The notes under the pieces are model-generated. The model was not told the origin of the DNA. It made no database searches and worked only from the letters and a program-made list of their open reading frames with translations. Positions 31,713-41,408 of a DNA stretch of 64,000 nucleotides are shown one piece after another (the first letter of the stretch is position 1; each line of letters begins with the position of its first letter). Source of the stretch: Streptomyces fulvoviolaceus (GTDB lineage: Bacteria > Actinomycetota > Actinomycetes > Streptomycetales > Streptomycetaceae); the NCBI RefSeq assembly GCF_000718165.1, contig NZ_JOEY01000024.1:186001-250000 (forward strand), in the 5' to 3' direction. The translations under genes were made by a program, and so were the position numbers.

Positions 31713-33911
31713 CTAGGAGGCGTCGCCCGCCTCTTCACGGATCCTCTCGGCGATCTGCGGCGGCATGGGTTCGTGCCGGGCGTAGGAGCGGCTGAAGCGG
31801 GCGGTGCCGTGCGACAGGGACCGGAGGTCGACCGCGTACCGGCCGATCTCGATCTCGGGTACCTCGGCCCGCACCAACGTGCGGCCGCCGTTGGTCTGTT
31901 CCGTGCCGACCACCCGGCCGCGCCGCCCCGACAGGTCGCTCATCACGGCCCCCACGTAGTCGTCGCCCACCAGGACGGTCACCTCGGCCACCGGTTCCAG
32001 GAGATGGATCCTCGCGTCGCCCGCCGCCTCCCGCAGCGCGAGCGCGCCGGCCGTCTGGAACGCGGCGTCGGAGGAGTCCACGGAGTGCGCCTTGCCGTCC
32101 AGCAGCGTGACCCGGACGTCGATGAGCGGGTGCCCGGTGGCGATTCCCTTGGCCGCCTGGGCGCGTACGCCCTTCTCGACGGACGGGATGAACTGGCGCG
32201 GGACCGCGCCGCCGATGACCTTGTCCACGAACTCGATGCCCGAGCCGCCCGGCAGCGGCTCCACCTCGATCTCGCAGATGGCGTACTGCCCGTGCCCGCC
32301 CGACTGCTTCACATGGCGGCCCCGGCCGGCGGACCTGTCCGCGAACGTCTCCCGTAGGGAGACCTTGTACGGCACGACGTCGACCTGCACGCCGTAGCGG
32401 TTGCGCAGCCGCTCCAGCGCGACGTCCGCGTGCGCCTCGCCGAGGCACCACAGGACCACCTGGTGGGTGTCCTGGTTCTGTTCGAGCCGCATCGTCGGGT
32501 CCTCGGCGACCAGCCGGGACAGGCCCTGCGAGAGCTTGTCCTCGTCCGGCTTGCTGTGCGCCTGAATGGCGAGCGGCAGCAGCGGGTCGGGCATCTCCCA
32601 CGGCTCCATGAGCAGCGGGTCGTCCTTGGCCGAGAGCGTGTCGCCGGTCTCCGCGCGGCTCAGCTTCGCCACACACGCGAGATCGCCCGCGATGCAGTGT
32701 GTGAGCGATCGCTGCTGCTTGCCGAACGGCGCCGACAGCGCGCCGATCCGCTCGTCGACGTCGTGGTCCTCGTGCCCGCGGTCGGCGAGCCCGTGCCCGG
32801 AGACGTGCACGGTGTCGTCGGAGCGCAGCGTCCCGGAGAAGACCCGGACCAGCGAGACGCGGCCGACGTACGGGTCGGACGAGGTCTTCACGACCTCCGC
32901 GACCAGCGGCCCGTCCGGATCGCACAGCTTCAGCTCGCGCGACCTGCCGTCCACCGTGGTGACCCGGGGCGCCTCGCGCTCCAGCGGCGTCGGGAAACCG
33001 CCCGTGATCAGCTCCAGGAGCTCGACCGTGCCGATGCCCTGCCGGGCGCCCTCGGCCGCGGGGGCGGCGGCCAGGACGGGGAAGAAGACCCCGCGCGCGA
33101 CGGCCCGCTCCAGGTCGTCCACCAGCGTCTTGACGTCGATCGGCTCGCCGCCGAGATACCGGTCCATGAGGGTCTCGTCCTCGCTCTCCGAGATGATCCC
33201 CTCGATCAGCCGGTTGCGGGCCTCCTCGATGTCCGGCAGCTGCTCCTCGTCCGGCTCGGACTCCTTGCGCTCTCCGGATGCGTAGTCGAACAGCTTCTGC
33301 GTCAGCAGCCCGGTCAGTCCGGTCACGGGCGCGTGCCCGTCGGATCCCTGCGGGCCGTGCAGTGGCAGGTACAGCGGCAGTACGGCGTCGGGGTCGTCGC
33401 CGCCGAAGGCCTCGGCGCAGGTCCGCGTCATCTCGTCGAAGTCCGCGCGGGCGGCCTCCAGATGCGTGACGACGATCGCCCGCGGCATGCCGACGGCCGC
33501 GCACTCCTCCCACACCATGCGGGTCGAGCCGTCCACGCCGTCCGAGGCGGAGACGACGAAAAGGGCCGCGTCCGCCGCTCGCAGACCGGCCCTGAGTTCC
33601 CCGACGAAGTCGGCGTATCCGGGGGTGTCCAGAATATTGATCTTGTACCCGCCCCATTCGACGGGCACCAGGGAGAGCTGCACCGAGCGCTGCTGCCGGT
33701 GCTCGATCTCGTCGTAGTCGGAGACGGTGCCGCCGTCCTCCACGCGGCCCGCCCGGTTCACTGCTCCCGCCGTCAGCGCGAGAGCTTCCACCAATGTCGT
33801 CTTGCCCGAACCGGAGTGGCCGACCAGCACCACATTCCGTACGGACGCGGGGTGGTCGGCCGCTGTTGCCCTGCCGGCGGCTCCGGGGTGTGCGTTCGCC
33901 TTGTCGCCCAT
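31713..33911 (-). CDS. Elongation factor G-like GTPase (EF-G2)
   Basis: 732 residues from ATG 33911 with GGGAGG 8 nt upstream; ATG 33956 is an alternative. P-loop GHSGSGKTT with Lys 37, G2-like RQQRSVQLS, G3 DTPGYADF. The G4 base-recognition motif, NKxD in true EF-G, reads THLE here. Domains II-V follow (SSDPYVGRVSLVRVFSGTL, IQAHSKPDEDKLSQGLSRL, QSGGHGQYAICEIEVEPL, VMSDLSGRRGRVVGTE). It is the EF-G2/Tet-like branch found in actinobacteria beside the true fusA; translocation activity is doubtful and GTP specificity should be tested. Confidence 0.88.
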   Translation of the reverse strand: MGDKANAHPGAAGRATAADHPASVRNVVLVGHSGSGKTTLVEALALTAGAVNRAGRVEDGGTVSDYDEIEHRQQRSVQLSLVPVEWGGYKINILDTPGYADFVGELRAGLRAADAALFVVSASDGVDGSTRMVWEECAAVGMPRAIVVTHLEAARADFDEMTRTCAEAFGGDDPDAVLPLYLPLHGPQGSDGHAPVTGLTGLLTQKLFDYASGERKESEPDEEQLPDIEEARNRLIEGIISESEDETLMDRYLGGEPIDVKTLVDDLERAVARGVFFPVLAAAPAAEGARQGIGTVELLELITGGFPTPLEREAPRVTTVDGRSRELKLCDPDGPLVAEVVKTSSDPYVGRVSLVRVFSGTLRSDDTVHVSGHGLADRGHEDHDVDERIGALSAPFGKQQRSLTHCIAGDLACVAKLSRAETGDTLSAKDDPLLMEPWEMPDPLLPLAIQAHSKPDEDKLSQGLSRLVAEDPTMRLEQNQDTHQVVLWCLGEAHADVALERLRNRYGVQVDVVPYKVSLRETFADRSAGRGRHVKQSGGHGQYAICEIEVEPLPGGSGIEFVDKVIGGAVPRQFIPSVEKGVRAQAAKGIATGHPLIDVRVTLLDGKAHSVDSSDAAFQTAGALALREAAGDARIHLLEPVAEVTVLVGDDYVGAVMSDLSGRRGRVVGTEQTNGGRTLVRAEVPEIEIGRYAVDLRSLSHGTARFSRSYARHEPMPPQIAERIREEAGDAS

Positions 33912-34184
33912 GGCCTTGCCTCCCGTGCACGGTGAGGTCACTGTGGGCGCGGACATGCCGGGCCGCGTGCGGTGGCGGCTCCGATGACGCCCGCGGTTCT
34001 TCGAGCTTTCCACTCTCGTCACGGTGCGTCCATACAGCGGACGCGATCGCGCCGTGACCCGTATGCAGTCAGGCCGTGACACGGGGCCCGGGTGCCCGGA
34101 CGTCGCCCACGCGCGCGCGTGGCTACGATGGGCCAGCCGGTGGCCAGCAGGGGCCGCGCGGCCACACCGACCCTCGGGAAGGCC

Positions 34185-34880
34185 ATGCTGAACAAGTACG
34201 CGCGTGCATTCTTCACGCGTGTTCTCACACCGTTCGCCGCGTTTCTCATCCGGCGGGGGGTCAGCCCCGACACGGTCACACTGCTCGGCACCGCCGGGGT
34301 GGTCGCGGGCGCGCTGGTCTTCTACCCCCGGGGCGAGCTCTTCTGGGGCACGATCGTGATCACGCTGTTCGTGTTCTCCGACCTCGTCGACGGCAACATG
34401 GCCCGCCAGCTGGGCCGCACCAGCCGCTGGGGCGCCTTCCTGGACTCCACCCTCGACCGGGTCGCCGACAGCGCCATCTTCGGCGGCTTCGCCCTCTGGT
34501 ACGCCGGTGGCGGCGACGACAACGTCCTGTGCGCCGTCTCGATCTTCTGCCTGGCCAGCGGCCAGGTGGTGTCGTACACCAAGGCCCGGGGAGAGTCGAT
34601 CGGCCTGCCGGTCGCCGTCAACGGACTTGTCGAGCGCGCCGAGCGCCTGGTGATCTCCCTGGTCGCGGCCGGTCTTGCAGGGATGCACGCGTTCGGCGTG
34701 CCGGGCATCCAGTACCTGCTGCCCGTGGCGCTGTGGATCGTCGCCGTCGGCAGCCTGGTCACGCTGATCCAGCGGGTCGTCACGGTCCGCCGGGAGTCCG
34801 CGGAGGCGGAGGCGGCGACCGCCCAGGAACAGGAGACCCAGGAGACCCAGGAGACCCAGGGGAGCGAGGCGGCGAAGTGA
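34185..34880 (+). CDS. pgsA: CDP-alcohol phosphatidyltransferase (phosphatidylinositol phosphate synthase)
   Basis: 231 residues from ATG 34185, preceded by GGGAAGG; ATG 34128 would add 19 residues but lacks a ribosome site. The CDP-AP signature is complete: DG-x2-AR-x8-G-x3-D-x3-D across residues of DLVDGNMARQLGRTSRWGAF and the following LDSTLD. About six helices. With the acyltransferase and PimA downstream this is the PIP synthase of phosphatidylinositol mannoside synthesis, not the PG-phosphate enzyme. The C-terminus carries a QETQETQETQ repeat from three 9-bp repeats. Stop overlaps next start. Confidence 0.9.
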   Translation: MLNKYARAFFTRVLTPFAAFLIRRGVSPDTVTLLGTAGVVAGALVFYPRGELFWGTIVITLFVFSDLVDGNMARQLGRTSRWGAFLDSTLDRVADSAIFGGFALWYAGGGDDNVLCAVSIFCLASGQVVSYTKARGESIGLPVAVNGLVERAERLVISLVAAGLAGMHAFGVPGIQYLLPVALWIVAVGSLVTLIQRVVTVRRESAEAEAATAQEQETQETQETQGSEAAK

Positions 34881-35797
34881 GCGCCCAGGACCGGCTGACG
34901 GACTCGCTTTACGGCCTCGGCTGGGGCGTGGTCAAGAAGCTCCCCGAGCCGGTCGCCGTGCGTCTGGGCCGGAGCATCGCCGACCTCGCCTGGAAACAGC
35001 GTGGCAAGGGCGTCCAGCGCCTGGAGAGCAACTACGCGCGCGTGGTGCCCGACGCGAGCCCCGAGCGCCTCGCCGAACTGTCCCGCGCGGGCATGCGCTC
35101 GTACCTGCGCTACTGGATGGAGTCCTTCCGGCTGCCCGCCTGGAGCCCCGAGCGCGTCAAGGAGGGCTTCGACGCCAAGGACGTGCACTACCTGACCGAC
35201 GGAATCGCCTCCGACCGTGGTGTCATCCTCGCCCTGCCGCACATGGCCAACTGGGACCTCGCCGGCGCCTGGGTCACCACTAAGCTGGAGACGCCGTTCA
35301 CCACGGTCGCCGAACGCCTCAAGCCGGAGACGCTCTACGACCGTTTCGTCGCCTACCGCGAGGGCCTCGGCATGGAGGTCCTGCCGCACAGCGGCGGCAC
35401 CGCCTTCGGCACCCTGGCCCGGCGGCTGCGCGACGGCGGCCTGATCTGCCTGGTCGCCGAGCGCGACCTGTCGTCCTCCGGCGTCGAGGTGAAGTTCTTC
35501 GGCGAGGCCACCCGGATGCCCGCGGGCCCGGCCCTGCTCGCCCAGCAGACCGGCGCCCTGCTGCTGCCCGTGACGCTCTGGTACGACGACTCGCCGGTCA
35601 TGCGGGGGCGCGTGCATCCACCGATCGACGTACCCGAGACAGGCACCAGGGCGGAAAGGACGTCTGTCATGACACAGGCGCTGGCCGATGCCTTCGCCAC
35701 CGGTATCGCCGACCACCCGGAGGACTGGCACATGCTGCAGCGCTTGTGGCTCAAGGATCTTGACCCCGCGCGTTCTCCCACCGGGGGGACCGCGTGA
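34877..35797 (+). CDS. Phosphatidylinositol mannoside acyltransferase (LpxL/HtrB family)
   Basis: 306 residues; GTG overlaps pgsA by four bases. Catalytic H-x4-D in LPHMANWDLAG near residue 120. Later LICLVAERDLSSSGVEVKFFGEATRMPAGPA matches the glycine-rich acyl-acceptor block of the LpxL superfamily. In mycobacteria the same position encodes the acyltransferase that adds palmitate to the PIM mannose. It acts at the inner face of the membrane on PimA product. Translationally coupled on both sides. Confidence 0.88.
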   Translation: MSAQDRLTDSLYGLGWGVVKKLPEPVAVRLGRSIADLAWKQRGKGVQRLESNYARVVPDASPERLAELSRAGMRSYLRYWMESFRLPAWSPERVKEGFDAKDVHYLTDGIASDRGVILALPHMANWDLAGAWVTTKLETPFTTVAERLKPETLYDRFVAYREGLGMEVLPHSGGTAFGTLARRLRDGGLICLVAERDLSSSGVEVKFFGEATRMPAGPALLAQQTGALLLPVTLWYDDSPVMRGRVHPPIDVPETGTRAERTSVMTQALADAFATGIADHPEDWHMLQRLWLKDLDPARSPTGGTA

Positions 35798-36969
35798 GGA
35801 TCGGCATCGTCTGCCCGTACTCCTGGGATGTGCCGGGTGGCGTCCAGTTCCACATCCGCGATCTCGCCGAGTACTTCATCCGCCTCGGCCACGAGGTCTC
35901 CGTCCTCGCCCCCGCCGACGACGACACCCCGCTGCCGCCCTACGTCGTCTCGGCCGGCCGCGCGGTGCCGGTGCCCTACAACGGCTCGGTGGCCCGGCTG
36001 AACTTCGGCTTCCTGAGCGCCGCGCGCGTGCGCCGCTGGCTGCACGACGGCGAGTTCGACGTCGTACACATCCATGAGCCGTCCTCGCCGTCCCTCGGCC
36101 TGCTGGCCTGCTGGGCAGCGCAGGGCCCGCTCGTCGCGACCTTCCACACCTCGAACCCGCGCTCCAAGGCCATGATCGCCGCGTACTCGATCCTCCAGGC
36201 CGCCCTGGAGAAGATCAGCGCCCGGATCGCCGTGAGCGAGTACGCCCGCCGCACTCTCGTCGAGCACCTCGGCGGCGACGCGGTGGTCATCCCGAACGGC
36301 GTGGACGTCGACTTCTTCGCCAAGGCCAAGCCCAAGCCCGAGTGGCAGGGCGACACGATCGGCTTCATCGGCCGGATCGACGAGCCCCGCAAGGGACTGC
36401 CGGTGCTGATGAAGGCCCTGCCGAAGATCCTCGCCGGGCGCCCGCAGACCCGGCTGCTCGTGGCCGGCCGCGGCGACGAGGAGGAGGCCGTCGAGTCCCT
36501 GCCCGAGGAGCTGCGCCCGCGCGTGGAGTTCCTCGGGATGGTCAGTGACGAGGACAAGGCCCGCTTCCTGCGCAGCGTCGACCTGTACGTCGCGCCCAAC
36601 ACCGGCGGCGAGAGCTTCGGGATCATCCTGGTCGAGGCCATGTCGGCGGGCGCCCCGGTGCTCGCCTCGGACCTGGACGCCTTCGCCCAGGTCCTCGACC
36701 AGGGCGCGGCGGGCGAGCTGTTCGCCAACGAGGACGCGGACGCGTTGGCCGAGGCGGCACTGCGGCTGCTCGGTGATCCGGCACGGCTGGCCGAACTGCG
36801 GGAGCGCGGCAGCGCGCACGTGCGGCGGTTCGACTGGTCGACGGTCGGCGCGGACATCCTGTCCGTGTACGAGACCGTGACGGCGGGAGCGGCGGCGGTC
36901 GCCGCGGCGGACGAGGACCGGACGACGGGAACGGGGTTCATGGCGCGGCTGGGGTTGGCGCGGGACTGA
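35794..36969 (+). CDS. pimA: Phosphatidylinositol alpha-mannosyltransferase, GT4
   Basis: 391 residues; GTG overlaps the acyltransferase stop by four bases. N-terminal Rossmann lobe with YSWDVPGGVQFHIRDLAEYF and the acceptor loop; His in HIHEPSSPSLGLLA; C-terminal GDP-mannose lobe with NGVDVDFFA, FIGRIDEPRKGLPVL and the E-x7-E pattern in GGESFGIILVEAMSAGAPV. It transfers the first mannose from GDP-Man to phosphatidylinositol. Context with PIP synthase and acyltransferase makes the call strong. Confidence 0.9.
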   Translation: MRIGIVCPYSWDVPGGVQFHIRDLAEYFIRLGHEVSVLAPADDDTPLPPYVVSAGRAVPVPYNGSVARLNFGFLSAARVRRWLHDGEFDVVHIHEPSSPSLGLLACWAAQGPLVATFHTSNPRSKAMIAAYSILQAALEKISARIAVSEYARRTLVEHLGGDAVVIPNGVDVDFFAKAKPKPEWQGDTIGFIGRIDEPRKGLPVLMKALPKILAGRPQTRLLVAGRGDEEEAVESLPEELRPRVEFLGMVSDEDKARFLRSVDLYVAPNTGGESFGIILVEAMSAGAPVLASDLDAFAQVLDQGAAGELFANEDADALAEAALRLLGDPARLAELRERGSAHVRRFDWSTVGADILSVYETVTAGAAAVAAADEDRTTGTGFMARLGLARD

Positions 36970-36976
36970 GGCCACC

Positions 36977-37048
36977 CAGCCCGTCCGGCGTTTGAGGACG
37001 AGGCCCGTTCAGGGCCGACAGCGGGGGTCTGGGGGCGGCAGCCCCCGG
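36977..37048 (+). repeat. Dispersed intergenic element, copy C
   Basis: Begins 8 nt after the pimA stop with CAGCCCGTCCGGCGTTTGAG and ends in hairpin GGGGGC-GGCA-GCCCCC (37031-37046). Closest in sequence to copy D. Confidence 0.85.
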
Positions 37049-37118
37049 GCAGGCCCACACCAACTCCCCGCACGGCACCCGGCTGACCGGGCGGAGCGCC
37101 CCGGTAACGTTGCCGCCC

Positions 37119-37661
37119 GTGACCGCAACCCTCATCTGGATCCTCGTCGCGCTCGTTGCGATCGGCCTGTATCTGAGCTGGACGGCGGGACGGCTGGACC
37201 GGCTGCACGCCCGGATCGACGCCGCCCGCGCCGCCCTCGACGCCCAACTGCTGCGCCGGGCCTCCGTGGCCCAGGAACTGGCCACCTCCGCAGTGCTCGA
37301 TCCGGCCGCGTCGATCGTCCTGTACGAGGCGGCCCACGCCGCCCGCCAGGCCGAGGAGGAGCAGCGGGAGGTCGCCGAGAGCGAGCTGAGCCAGGCGCTG
37401 CGGGCCGTGTTCGCCGAGGCCCCGCAGGTGGAGGGGGTGCGCAGGGCGCCCGGGGGAGAGGCAGCGGCCCGCGAACTCACCGAGGCGGTCCGCAAGGTGC
37501 CCATGGCCCGCCGCTTCCACAACGACGCCGTACGCGCGGCACGCGCCCTGCGCCGGCATCGCAAGGTGCGCTGGTTCCGGCTGGCGGGACACGCGCCGTT
37601 CCCGATGGCCTTCGAGATGGACGACGAGCCGCCCGCGGCACTGGTGGACCGGGCCGCCTGA
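37119..37661 (+). CDS. LemA-like membrane-anchored coiled-coil protein
   Basis: 180 residues from GTG 37119; TTG 37110 is possible. One N-terminal helix (LIWILVALVAIGLYLSWTAG) is followed by helical heptads rich in Ala, Arg and Glu (LHARIDAARAALDAQLLRRA, ARQAEEEQREVAESELSQAL), the layout of LemA-type proteins. The end PFPMAFEMDDEPP is conserved-looking. Function unknown; most of the protein should be cytoplasmic. Confidence 0.75.
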   Translation: MTATLIWILVALVAIGLYLSWTAGRLDRLHARIDAARAALDAQLLRRASVAQELATSAVLDPAASIVLYEAAHAARQAEEEQREVAESELSQALRAVFAEAPQVEGVRRAPGGEAAARELTEAVRKVPMARRFHNDAVRAARALRRHRKVRWFRLAGHAPFPMAFEMDDEPPAALVDRAA

Positions 37662-37779
37662 CGGGCCCAGCGGCCTCAAAACGATCCACCGCCTCCCTAT
37701 TGGCCCTTGCTGTGGACTGGTTCTCTCGCGTTTCCTCAGTGATGCAGAAATCCTCTTTTCACTCCAGTGAGGTCAATCC

Positions 37780-38691
37780 GTGTCCAGCACGCTCTCCGAA
37801 AACCAGGGTCCCGAGACCGGCACCGCCCGTGTGAAGCGCGGCATGGCCGAGCAGCTCAAGGGCGGCGTGATCATGGACGTGGTCAACGCCGAGCAGGCGA
37901 AGATCGCCGAGGACGCCGGCGCCGTGGCCGTCATGGCCCTGGAGCGGGTCCCCGCCGACATCCGCAAGGACGGCGGCGTGGCCCGGATGTCGGACCCGAA
38001 CATGATCGAGGAGATCATCGAGGCGGTCTCCATCCCCGTGATGGCCAAGTCCCGCATCGGCCACTTCGTCGAGGCCCAGGTCCTGCAGTCCCTCGGCGTC
38101 GACTACATCGACGAGTCCGAGGTCCTCACCCCGGCCGACGAGGTCAACCACTCCGACAAGTGGGCCTTCACGACCCCCTTCGTCTGCGGTGCCACCAACC
38201 TGGGCGAGGCCCTGCGCCGCATCGCCGAGGGCGCGGCCATGATCCGCTCCAAGGGCGAGGCCGGCACCGGCAACGTCGTCGAGGCCGTCCGTCACCTGCG
38301 CCAGATCAAGAACGAGATCGCCCGACTCCGCGGCTACGACAACAACGAGCTGTACGCCGCCGCCAAGGAGCTGCGCGCCCCGTACGAGATCGTGCGCGAG
38401 GTCGCCGAGCTCGGCAAGCTGCCGGTCGTCCTGTTCTCCGCCGGTGGCGTCGCCACCCCCGCCGATGCCGCGCTGATGCGCCAGCTCGGCGCCGAGGGCG
38501 TCTTCGTCGGCTCCGGCATCTTCAAGTCCGGCGACCCGGCCAAGCGCGCCGCCGCCATCGTCAAGGCGACCACCTTCTACGACGACCCGAAGATCATCGC
38601 GGACGCGTCCCGCAACCTCGGCGAGGCCATGGTCGGCATCAACTGCGACACCCTCCCCGAGGCCGAGCGCTACGCGAACCGGGGCTGGTAA
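37780..38691 (+). CDS. pdxS: Pyridoxal 5'-phosphate synthase subunit PdxS
   Basis: 303 residues from GTG 37780 with GTGAGGT upstream. Strongly conserved: [44 protein letters not shown] with the first Schiff-base lysine, [17 protein letters not shown] with the second, and [20 protein letters not shown]. The TIM-barrel synthase condenses ribose 5-phosphate, glyceraldehyde 3-phosphate and ammonia to PLP. The glutaminase partner PdxT follows after 7 nt. Confidence 0.98.
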   Translation: MSSTLSENQGPETGTARVKRGMAEQLKGGVIMDVVNAEQAKIAEDAGAVAVMALERVPADIRKDGGVARMSDPNMIEEIIEAVSIPVMAKSRIGHFVEAQVLQSLGVDYIDESEVLTPADEVNHSDKWAFTTPFVCGATNLGEALRRIAEGAAMIRSKGEAGTGNVVEAVRHLRQIKNEIARLRGYDNNELYAAAKELRAPYEIVREVAELGKLPVVLFSAGGVATPADAALMRQLGAEGVFVGSGIFKSGDPAKRAAAIVKATTFYDDPKIIADASRNLGEAMVGINCDTLPEAERYANRGW

Positions 38692-38698
38692 CACCCCC

Positions 38699-39307
38699 AT
38701 GAGCGCTGAAGCCCCTGTCATAGGCGTCCTGGCCCTCCAGGGCGACGTACGGGAGCACCTGATCGCCCTGGCCGCGGCCGACGCCGTGGCCAGGGCGGTT
38801 CGGCGCCCCGAGGAACTCGCCGAGGTGGACGGCCTGGTCATCCCCGGCGGCGAGTCCACCACCATCTCCAAGCTGGCCGTGCTCTTCGGCGTGATGGAGC
38901 CCCTACGCGCGCGCGTGCAGGCCGGCATGCCCGTCTACGGCACCTGCGCCGGCATGATCATGCTCGCCGACAAGATCCTCGACCCCCGCTCGGGCCAGGA
39001 GACCATCGGCGGCATCGACATGATCGTGCGCCGCAACGCCTTCGGACGGCAGAACGAGTCCTTCGAAGCGGCGGTCGACGTGACGGGCGTCGAGGGCGAT
39101 CCTGTAGAGGGCGTCTTCATCCGTGCCCCCTGGGTCGAGTCCGTGGGCGCCGAGACCGAGGTGCTCGCCGAGCATGAGGGTCACATCGTCGCGGTCCGCC
39201 AGGGCAACGCTCTCGCCACGTCGTTCCACCCGGAACTGACCGGCGACCACCGCGTGCACTCTCTGTTCGTCGACATGGTGCGCGCGAACCGGGCGCCGGG
39301 GTCCTAG
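38699..39307 (+). CDS. pdxT: Pyridoxal 5'-phosphate synthase glutaminase subunit PdxT
   Basis: 202 residues from ATG 38699. Class I-type amidotransferase with [25 protein letters not shown], nucleophile Cys in [11 protein letters not shown] and the His-Glu pair in SFHPELTGD. It releases ammonia from glutamine and channels it into PdxS. The TAGGAT at 39308-39313 overlapping its end may be the -10 of yebC. Confidence 0.97.
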   Translation: MSAEAPVIGVLALQGDVREHLIALAAADAVARAVRRPEELAEVDGLVIPGGESTTISKLAVLFGVMEPLRARVQAGMPVYGTCAGMIMLADKILDPRSGQETIGGIDMIVRRNAFGRQNESFEAAVDVTGVEGDPVEGVFIRAPWVESVGAETEVLAEHEGHIVAVRQGNALATSFHPELTGDHRVHSLFVDMVRANRAPGS

Positions 39308-39358
39308 TAGGATCTCTGGCGTTCGTAAAGAGTTGGGTTACGCGAAGGAGACAGGCAG

Positions 39359-40111
39359 ATGTCCGGCCACTCTAAATGGGCTACGACGAAGCACAAGAAG
39401 GCCGTGATCGACGCCAAGCGCGGCAAGCTCTTCGCGAAGATGATCAAGAACATCGAGGTCGCGGCCCGTACCGGTGGCGCCGATGTGTCCGGTAACCCGA
39501 CGCTGTTCGACGCCATCCAGAAGGCCAAGAAGAGCTCGGTCCCGAACAAGAACATCGACTCCGCGGTCAAGCGCGGTGCCGGTCTCGAGGCCGGTGGCGC
39601 CGACTACGAGACGATCATGTACGAGGGCTACGGCCCGAACGGCGTCGCGGTGCTCATCGAGTGCCTCACCGACAACCGCAACCGCGCCGCCTCCGACGTG
39701 CGCGTCGCCATGACCCGCAACGGCGGCTCGATGGCCGACCCGGGTTCGGTCTCGTACCTCTTCAACCGCAAGGGCGTCGTGATCGTCCCCAAGGGCGAGC
39801 TGGGCGAGGACGACGTCCTCGGTGCCGTCCTGGACGCGGGTGCCGAGGAGGTCAACGACCTCGGTGAGTCCTTCGAGGTCCTCTCCGAGGCCACCGACCT
39901 GGTCGCGGTCCGCACCGCCCTTCAAGACGCCGGGATCGACTACGACTCCGCCGACGCCAACTTCGTCCCGACCATGCAGGTCGAGCTCGACGAGGAAGGT
40001 GCCCGGAAGATCTTCAAGCTGATCGACGCCCTCGAGGACAGCGACGACGTGCAGAACGTGTTCGCCAACTTCGACGTCAGCGACGAGGTCATGGAGAAGG
40101 TAGACGCCTGA
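39359..40111 (+). CDS. YebC/PmpR family protein
   Basis: 250 residues, normal length. Begins [22 protein letters not shown] and contains [36 protein letters not shown] and [15 protein letters not shown]. Family members bind DNA or ribosomes and affect transcription or relieve ribosome stalling at polyproline; which applies here is open. The gene order yebC-ruvC is common in bacteria. Ribosome site GAAGGAGA. Confidence 0.95.
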   Translation: MSGHSKWATTKHKKAVIDAKRGKLFAKMIKNIEVAARTGGADVSGNPTLFDAIQKAKKSSVPNKNIDSAVKRGAGLEAGGADYETIMYEGYGPNGVAVLIECLTDNRNRAASDVRVAMTRNGGSMADPGSVSYLFNRKGVVIVPKGELGEDDVLGAVLDAGAEEVNDLGESFEVLSEATDLVAVRTALQDAGIDYDSADANFVPTMQVELDEEGARKIFKLIDALEDSDDVQNVFANFDVSDEVMEKVDA

Positions 40112-40129
40112 GCCGACGCTCACGCTCGA

Positions 40130-40160
40130 ACGGGCCGACGGGACACACCCGTCGGCCCGT
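40130..40160 (+). terminator. 13-bp hairpin terminator after yebC
   Basis: ACGGGCCGACGGG (40130-40142), loop ACACA, exact complement 40148-40160. It separates yebC from the ruvC promoter. Confidence 0.8.
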
Positions 40161-40187
40161 CGCGTTGCCGGGCGTTGCTGCGAGTCG

Positions 40188-40210
40188 TTGTCGGTGGCAC
40201 CCGATAGCCT
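40188..40210 (+). promoter_or_regulatory. RecA-NDp/PafBC-type DNA-damage promoter of ruvCAB
   Basis: TTGTCGGTG (40188-40196), 8-nt spacer, TAGCCT (40205-40210): an exact fit to TTGTCRGTG-N8-TANNNT. It lies 31 nt before the ruvC TTG start, downstream of the yebC terminator. Confidence 0.85.
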
Positions 40211-40241
40211 GCACAAACAGGCGATCGAAGGGAGGGGCGCG

Positions 40242-40796
40242 TTGCGTGTACTCGGGGTGGACCCCGGACTGACGCGGTGCGGTGTCGGTGTCGTCGAGGG
40301 CGTCGCGGGCCGACCGCTCACCATGGTCGGCGTCGGCGTCGTACGCACGCCCGCGGACGCCGAGTTGGGGCAGCGCCTCGTCGCCATCGAGCAGGGCATC
40401 GAGCAGTGGCTGGACGAGTACCGGCCCGAATTCGTCGCCGTGGAGCGGGTGTTCAGCCAGCACAACGTACGGACCGTGATGGGCACCGCCCAGGCCAGCG
40501 CCGTCGCCATGCTGTGTGCCGCCCGTCGCGGCATCCCCGTCGCCCTGCACACGCCCAGCGAGGTCAAGGCCGCCGTCACCGGCAGCGGCCGCGCCGACAA
40601 GGCCCAGGTCGGTGCCATGGTCACCCGCCTGCTCCGGCTCGACGCGCCGCCCAAGCCGGCCGACGCCGCCGACGCCCTCGCGCTCGCCATCTGCCACATC
40701 TGGCGCGCCCCCGCCCAGAACCGACTCCAGCAGGCCGTCGCCCTGCACACAGCCAAAACGCACCCAGCCCAAGCACCGAAAGGCCGCCTCGCATGA
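40242..40796 (+). CDS. ruvC: Holliday junction endonuclease RuvC
   Basis: 184 residues from TTG 40242, chosen because GGGAGGGG lies 5-12 nt upstream and the family starts MRVLGVDPG. Catalytic acids: Asp in [12 protein letters not shown], Glu in [12 protein letters not shown], and the C-terminal Asp pair in [15 protein letters not shown]. It resolves Holliday junctions as a dimer. The stop overlaps ruvA by four bases. The damage-type promoter upstream suggests LexA-independent induction. Confidence 0.96.
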   Translation: MRVLGVDPGLTRCGVGVVEGVAGRPLTMVGVGVVRTPADAELGQRLVAIEQGIEQWLDEYRPEFVAVERVFSQHNVRTVMGTAQASAVAMLCAARRGIPVALHTPSEVKAAVTGSGRADKAQVGAMVTRLLRLDAPPKPADAADALALAICHIWRAPAQNRLQQAVALHTAKTHPAQAPKGRLA

Positions 40797-41398
40797 TCGC
40801 CTTCGTCAGCGGCACGGTCGCCGCACTCGCTCCCGACACCGCGGTGCTCGAGGTGGGCGGCGTCGGCATGGCCGTCCAGTGCACGCCGAACACGCTGTCC
40901 ACGCTCCGGCTCGGCAAGCCGGCCAAGCTCGCCACCTCTCTCGTCGTCCGCGAGGACTCGCTGACCCTGTACGGCTTCGTGGACGACGACGAACGCCAGG
41001 TCTTCGAGCTGCTGCAGACCGCGAGCGGCGTCGGCCCGCGGCTCGCCCAGGCCATGCTGGGGGTCCACACACCGGACGCCCTGCGCCGAGCGGTGGCCAC
41101 GGGTGACGAGAAGGCGCTCATCCAGGTTCCGGGCATCGGTAAGAAGGGCGCACAGAAGCTGTTGCTCGAGCTCAGGGACCGGCTGGGCGAGCCGATCGGT
41201 GCTCCGGCCGTCGGTGCCCCGGTCAGCAGCGGCTGGCGCGACCAGCTGCACGCCGCCCTGATCGGGCTCGGCTACGCCACCCGCGAGGCCGACGAGGCGG
41301 TGTCCGCCGTAGCACCGCAGGCCGAGGCCGCCGAGGGCACGCCCCAGGTGGGCCACCTGTTGAAGGCCGCCCTGCAGACCCTGAACCGCGCCCGCTAG
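40793..41398 (+). CDS. ruvA: Holliday junction branch-migration protein RuvA
   Basis: 201 residues; ATGA overlap with ruvC. An N-terminal OB fold ([20 protein letters not shown]...[18 protein letters not shown]) is followed by helix-hairpin-helix motifs ([34 protein letters not shown]) and a flexible linker to the C-terminal domain that contacts RuvB. Tetramers bind the junction. Confidence 0.96.
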   Translation: MIAFVSGTVAALAPDTAVLEVGGVGMAVQCTPNTLSTLRLGKPAKLATSLVVREDSLTLYGFVDDDERQVFELLQTASGVGPRLAQAMLGVHTPDALRRAVATGDEKALIQVPGIGKKGAQKLLLELRDRLGEPIGAPAVGAPVSSGWRDQLHAALIGLGYATREADEAVSAVAPQAEAAEGTPQVGHLLKAALQTLNRAR

Positions 41399-41408
41399 GA
41401 GAACGTCA

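Noticed and set aside
37662..37779. PdxR operator before pdxS
   Set aside because: A GTGGACTGG string is present, but I could not match a reliable operator consensus.
40175..40210. Ordinary -35/-10 vegetative promoter for ruvC
   Set aside because: TTGCTG or TTGTCG with TAGCCT gives spacers of 24 or 11 nt; only the PafBC-type spacing fits.
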